A stretch of DNA of 39,060 nucleotides from a virus: IMG/VR virus record IMGVR_UViG_3300034073_001874, positions 1 to 39,060 of that record, one strand, 5' to 3'. The position numbers and the translations under genes were made by a program. Numbering within the stretch: position 1 is the stretch's first letter; the number at the start of each line of letters is the position of its first letter. Below, one piece after another: positions 35,302-39,060 of this stretch. The notes beneath the pieces were generated by a model. The model had not been told where the DNA came from, searched no databases, and was given only the letters and a program-made list of their open reading frames with translations.

Positions 35302-35541
35302 TTAAGCAACAGGTGGTTTTTTTGGAGCAAACTTCTCAGCGACAGTTGTACCAAGACCACCCAACACGATCATCATCATTGAGTCGTACATAAACTTCTC
35401 AACAACGAATCCCCAAAACAAATTCAATACAAATGCCAAAGCAACTAAAAATGTTGCCATAACTGTAATGACTCGTTTTGATGACACCGAACCGTTTTCA
35501 CCGTCCGATAGCATTGATTTTAAATTTGCAAATAGATTCAT
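35302..35541 (-). CDS. Putative holin (79 aa, two transmembrane helices)
   Basis: SSKRVITVMATFLVALAFVL then a short turn and YDSMMMIVLGGLGTTVAEKF give two membrane helices with a basic C-terminus (KFAPKKPPVA), the usual class II holin plan. AGGAG precedes the ATG. Location upstream of nuclease and spanins fits a holin, but no endolysin is visible in the window, so the call is moderate. Confidence 0.6.
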   Translation of the reverse strand: MNLFANLKSMLSDGENGSVSSKRVITVMATFLVALAFVLNLFWGFVVEKFMYDSMMMIVLGGLGTTVAEKFAPKKPPVA

Positions 35542-35543
35542 TT

Positions 35544-35708
35544 TTATCTCCTAACAAGAATAGTATAAGATTCATCAGTTATTTTACGACCGCGAACCTC
35601 TGCCTCCAATCGTTTCGCAAAATGATAATCGTGCGTTACAATTAGAATCTTATTACCAATACTCACAATATATCGCGTCTGAGCATTGCGGAGACATAAT
35701 GTTTCCAT
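35544..35708 (-). CDS. Hypothetical protein (54 aa)
   Basis: Fills the gap between the holin-like gene and the coiled-coil gene. It starts METLCLRNAQTRYIVSIGNK and ends in basic beta-type sequence (ITDESYTILVRR). ATG 35706-35708 has only a weak ribosome site. No family recognised. Confidence 0.5.
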   Translation of the reverse strand: METLCLRNAQTRYIVSIGNKILIVTHDYHFAKRLEAEVRGRKITDESYTILVRR

Positions 35709-35717
35709 CTCACGTTC

Positions 35718-36272
35718 CTATTTAGCCAACGGGTTTTCCCAGGCTTTTTGAATTTTATCGTCGACTTTCTTCTCTAATTCCTTTAATTTAGCGTCTGTTT
35801 CGCGCTCGATCGTTCTTAATCGACCTGACATATCGCGATCTGTTGTTGCGACGAATCCACGAACTTCCTTATCGAGTTCGCGATTTCTACGCTCTGCTGC
35901 ATCGACATCTGCTTGAAGGGAATCAATATCACCCTTTAGGTCGGTACGAACATCGCGAATAATATCGTTACTTTCGTCTACCAATACAACGGCATTATCG
36001 ATCTTCTGTTCAAGTTTAGTCATACGTTCTTGAATGCCAGATAGGTCTGGGGCAACGTATTCTTGAATCTGTGCTTTCATGTCCATATAGTCTTTATAGA
36101 CTTCAAATGCACCATAGAGACCGCCAAGAACCGTTGAAACAATACCGCCAGCGATCATAAGTTTGGCTGGTGTGAATGCATAACCGCCAATGCTAATAAC
36201 AGTATTTTCGCTCATATACTGTTCCTTGGCTGCTTCTAATTGATCTACTTTTTCGTCTATATCCTTACTCAT
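35718..36272 (-). CDS. Membrane-anchored coiled-coil phage protein (184 aa)
   Basis: One membrane helix near residues 36-56 (AKLMIAGGIVSTVLGGLYGA) precedes a long coiled coil (LSGIQERMTKLEQKIDNAVV, then ERETDAKLKELEKKVDDK). Similar proteins are found next to structural genes of cyanophage-type T4-like viruses. It may organise head or tail assembly at the membrane; unproven. Confidence 0.7.
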   Translation of the reverse strand: MSKDIDEKVDQLEAAKEQYMSENTVISIGGYAFTPAKLMIAGGIVSTVLGGLYGAFEVYKDYMDMKAQIQEYVAPDLSGIQERMTKLEQKIDNAVVLVDESNDIIRDVRTDLKGDIDSLQADVDAAERRNRELDKEVRGFVATTDRDMSGRLRTIERETDAKLKELEKKVDDKIQKAWENPLAK

Positions 36273-36296
36273 CGATGCTATTCCTCTGTAAAACTT

Positions 36297-36740
36297 TTAT
36301 CTTGTTATGATATAAACAAAACCAAATATAATTCCAACAAATATAAAAAATAAAATTCCAATACATGTCATTAGAATCAATTCTTCTTCTTTTTGCGCTG
36401 CTATCAATGCAGCCCTTCTTCGTGCTTGCGCCTCTTCCAATTCTTTCTGCGCATGCGCTCTTTGAAACTTTATCCAGTCATCCCATAAACCAGGTCGACC
36501 TGCAATTAACATATAATCTTTAAGTTCTTTTTCTTTCCTTCGTGCTTCTTCCAAAGCAAAAAATTCTTCTAACTGAGTTCTTTCGATTGCGGTGGTATTG
36601 ACAACTTTCGTTTCTAATTTTTGTTTATTATGAAAGAAGTTGCCCAAGTGCCCAGCGCATTCTCCGAGTTCTCTGCCATTACTTATCACTTCTTTAATCA
36701 CAGCGTATGCGGCATTAATTGCTGCGAGTTCTGCTAGCAT
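36297..36740 (-). CDS. Charged coiled-coil protein with C-terminal membrane helix (147 aa)
   Basis: A helical charged body (LEEARRKEKELKDYMLIAG, then HAQKELEEAQARRRAALIAA) ends in a membrane helix (MTCIGILFFIFVGIIFGFVY). It starts at the overlap with the stop of the large virion-like gene (TAATG at 36740). A recurrent but uncharacterised neighbour of T4-like structural genes. Confidence 0.7.
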   Translation of the reverse strand: MLAELAAINAAYAVIKEVISNGRELGECAGHLGNFFHNKQKLETKVVNTTAIERTQLEEFFALEEARRKEKELKDYMLIAGRPGLWDDWIKFQRAHAQKELEEAQARRRAALIAAQKEEELILMTCIGILFFIFVGIIFGFVYIITR

Positions 36741-39060
36741 TACTTATATTGCTCTTCGACCATCTTTTTATAAGTGTCTGTATTTCCTTTTTCTAGAAAG
36801 TATGAGCCACGAACGTTGTCTTTAATGATCACGCCCTTGTATATGTCCTCTGGTTTGTACCATACATTATTATCTCTCAACATCGCAGTTCTATAGGCAC
36901 TCACATCAGTTTCAGAACCAATGGCAGCAAGAATACCAGATTGATCTGCTTCCATATAGTTTGCATTGATAGCATCTTGTTCTTCTTTATTTGCTGCCAC
37001 GACTTGTTCAGCACGAAGTTCAGCGTCAGACTTTTCTTGACCTGCGCTACCAAGAACACCAAGCAATTCTAGACTTGCTGTATTGGGTTGAACATTGAAA
37101 GCATTTGCGAGAGCAGGATCATTGGCTATTGTCATTGCTTCTGCTTCCGCAAAGCCCATACTGTTATTGTCTTCACTTTGTTGTGATGACGCGATTGCTT
37201 GCTGAATAATACTATTCTCAAGTTCTTCTTGCTCTGATTGAACTTGACTGTTGATATTTTCTGCAAACATTTCCATAGTTTGTTCTACGGTAGTAAACTC
37301 AACAGCGCTTTGTTGCTCTTCTTGAGTATTTTCTACCATCATTGATGTGTCTTGCATTTCGTTTGATGATTCAATGACATTCGTATCAGCAACGACAACC
37401 TCTTCAGTTTGCGTCTCAACCATAAAATCTTGAGATTGCTGAGGTATCATAGATTCAGCAACTTGCTCAACTTCAAAAGAAACAGTTTCTTGAGTTTGTT
37501 CCATAGAAGTATCAGCGACAAGAGTTTCGTTATTTTGTTCAGCTTGTTCTTGAATTGAACTTTCGATGTTGGAAGTTTCTACTTCGTTTGATTGCTGCTG
37601 CTCTTGTGTTTCAAAGGATGCAACTATAGCGGTTTCGGCAACAGAAGCAGCAGAGGCTACTAATGATTCAGATGAAGATTCTACAGCAACACTTTCTGCT
37701 TGATTCATGGATTCGGTTGCAGCCATCTCTGTCATACTCATAGTAGCCAAAAGTGACTCTTGACCCAATGCGCGTCCAGTTTCTAGGATATCGAGAGCAT
37801 CTGCTGATGATAAATCTGAACTGATTAAATCTGAAGCATCAGAAGTTGTGGCAGCAGCTGCTGTCGTTTCTTGCACCGATTCTGTCGTCGAAGCAAATAC
37901 TAGAGTCTCAGACGTTGTTGATTCTGATTGCGTTGCTGACTCGATCGCTTCAATTGCTGATTCTACAGTTTGATTTGATGCTGCACTGGCTGCATTATTC
38001 GTAGATGATGAAGGTGAACCAGAACTACCACCAATACTTAATGCTGTTGTATCAGCAGCGATTGCCAATGCTGCCTCTAGTACATTCGTTGCAATAGAAT
38101 CAGCAAGTTCGTTTGATTTTTGCTCGTCGTTCAATTCTTTAGCAACAAGAGTTTCTTCAATACTATCTAAACTCTCATCTGCAGAATCATCATCAGCTAA
38201 CATTTCCTCTAATGATTCAGGTTCTTCGGTAAATGTTTCTTCTTCTATAGGATCTTCAGCTGCTACAAAGGTTTCTTCTTCTATGGCAATATCTTGTTCT
38301 TCCTCTTCTTCAAATACACTACCGCCATCATCAGAGCCATCGTCAAAACCAGAATTTTCGTCAGCAAAATAGGTTTCTTCTTGATCATCAATTATCGAAT
38401 TGATAATGCAAGTTGGATCTGTTGGGTTTATATTGCAATCAGGTGCAATTGGTTGTTCTGGTTCAGGTATTGGTACAACTTCACTGGACTGAACATAATA
38501 AGTTGTATTTTGTAAACCGCTTGGATTATTACCATTATAGATTTGATACGATTCACCAGCCTGATCACCTTGGAAACCAGAAGTAAATGTTCTTCCTGTT
38601 GGACCAAGATAATCAAATGATCCATAGTTTATAGAAAAGTCATTGTTAGAAAACAATGTAATTTCGTATGTGAATTTATTTGATGTTCCTAGTTCATCAA
38701 CGCCATACCAGCCAACAACAAAGCGATCATTGAATGATTGATAATATGGATTGCCAGGATTGTTGAAATCTGCAAGATCAGACCACATACCAAAGATAGA
38801 ATTGTTCATATTATAATAAGGATTGTCTGAAAAGAATGGCAATGCATTGCCAGAGCAGCATCCGTTAGCATTACTTGTAAAACTTATAAAACCGTTTTGA
38901 GATACGAAAACAGAATCATATGGATTGCCATAAAAGTAAAATTCAAACGGCAAGTCTATTGGATTAGACACACCATCATCATATAATGTCAATGCGATTC
39001 CACCAGTGTTCTTTATTTCTTCAATAGGCGTGGCTGTTTGCTGTTGAATAACAGTGTATG
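36740..39060 (-). CDS. Large virion-like protein with N-terminal beta domain and Gln/Ser/Glu-rich tail (partial)
   Basis: The frame stays open to the right edge (773 codons visible), so the true start is outside the window; a TTG at 38992 is not the start. The visible N-terminal part (LPFEFYFYGNPYDSVFVSQN, then GFISFTSNANGCCSGNALPF) is a nidogen- or fibre-like beta domain, ending near PIPEPEQPIAPDCN. About 500 residues of low-complexity Gln/Ser/Glu/Thr/Ala follow (SSIQEQAEQNNETLVADTS). The final 90 residues are more ordered and helical. Such proteins are typically virion surface or tail-fibre-associated in marine myoviruses. Confidence 0.7.
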   Translation of the reverse strand, partial: YTVIQQQTATPIEEIKNTGGIALTLYDDGVSNPIDLPFEFYFYGNPYDSVFVSQNGFISFTSNANGCCSGNALPFFSDNPYYNMNNSIFGMWSDLADFNNPGNPYYQSFNDRFVVGWYGVDELGTSNKFTYEITLFSNNDFSINYGSFDYLGPTGRTFTSGFQGDQAGESYQIYNGNNPSGLQNTTYYVQSSEVVPIPEPEQPIAPDCNINPTDPTCIINSIIDDQEETYFADENSGFDDGSDDGGSVFEEEEEQDIAIEEETFVAAEDPIEEETFTEEPESLEEMLADDDSADESLDSIEETLVAKELNDEQKSNELADSIATNVLEAALAIAADTTALSIGGSSGSPSSSTNNAASAASNQTVESAIEAIESATQSESTTSETLVFASTTESVQETTAAAATTSDASDLISSDLSSADALDILETGRALGQESLLATMSMTEMAATESMNQAESVAVESSSESLVASAASVAETAIVASFETQEQQQSNEVETSNIESSIQEQAEQNNETLVADTSMEQTQETVSFEVEQVAESMIPQQSQDFMVETQTEEVVVADTNVIESSNEMQDTSMMVENTQEEQQSAVEFTTVEQTMEMFAENINSQVQSEQEELENSIIQQAIASSQQSEDNNSMGFAEAEAMTIANDPALANAFNVQPNTASLELLGVLGSAGQEKSDAELRAEQVVAANKEEQDAINANYMEADQSGILAAIGSETDVSAYRTAMLRDNNVWYKPEDIYKGVIIKDNVRGSYFLEKGNTDTYKKMVEEQYK

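Noticed and set aside
1-39060. CRISPR array, integrase or attachment site
   Set aside because: I saw no regularly spaced repeats, no recombinase or integrase motif, and no direct repeat pair flanking a tRNA, so none is reported.

Overview
The window reads as part of a tailed-phage genome, most likely a T4-like marine myovirus that infects a Gram-negative bacterium. This is inferred from content: a gp61-like primase, T4-type late promoter boxes (TATAAATA or GATAAATA), free-standing homing endonucleases, a class II ribonucleotide reductase with ThyX, an Rz/Rz1-like spanin pair, a tail-collar protein and 20 tRNA genes. Every gene and RNA I can support lies on the minus strand, so transcription runs from right to left. 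Genes are tightly packed, with many ATGA, TAATG and GTGA overlaps. Both ends of the window cut genes.

Right to left. (a) 39060-33312: a large low-complexity virion-like protein, two membrane-anchored coiled-coil proteins, and a lysis/envelope block (holin-like protein, EF-hand membrane protein, exported SNase-like nuclease, small membrane proteins, Rz- and Rz1-like spanins). (b) 33315-28444: coiled-coil membrane protein, primase, ThyX, NrdJ, a short tail-collar protein and a lipoprotein. (c) 28392-22682: glycan-modification genes, including a GT2-methyltransferase fusion and a 1009-residue protein with several enzymatic domains, then a 2OG-Fe(II) oxygenase and a zinc-ribbon protein. (d) 22639-16307: accessory early-type genes with strong sigma70-like promoters: a GIY-YIG nuclease behind a large hairpin, an AAA+ ATPase, an unknown 366-residue protein, a zincin-like metallopeptidase and a DUF262-like/HNH protein. 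(e) 16250-14635: a dense tRNA array with its own sigma70-like promoter, containing two stretches (15435-15586 and 15054-15346) that are not tRNA or protein genes and hold many long complementary helices, including two H-type pseudoknots. A third compact structured element lies upstream of the array promoter. (f) 14546-4223: an Ala/Val-rich late-type protein with tandem terminators, then scattered tRNAs mixed with glycosyltransferases, small conserved phage proteins, an acyl-CoA thioesterase, homing/HNH nucleases, a UDP-glucose-dehydrogenase-like enzyme and glutaredoxin. (g) 4221-513: a second glycan cluster (methyltransferases, polysaccharide deacetylase, PhyH-type oxygenase, two tandem GT2 paralogues). 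(h) 405-1: the N-terminus of a protein resembling an Oar-type TonB-dependent receptor, with its own promoter.

Functionally, NrdJ, ThyX and glutaredoxin support dNTP supply and primase supports replication. The tRNAs, one of them with initiator-like features, adapt translation. The large glycosyltransferase, methyltransferase and oxygenase repertoire probably builds or edits a glycan on the virion or host surface. The most unusual signal is the apparent large structured non-coding RNA interleaved with the tRNA array, in the genomic setting described for ornate phage RNAs such as GOLLD and ROOL. I could not test membership in either family. All family calls come from reading motifs, not from database searches.
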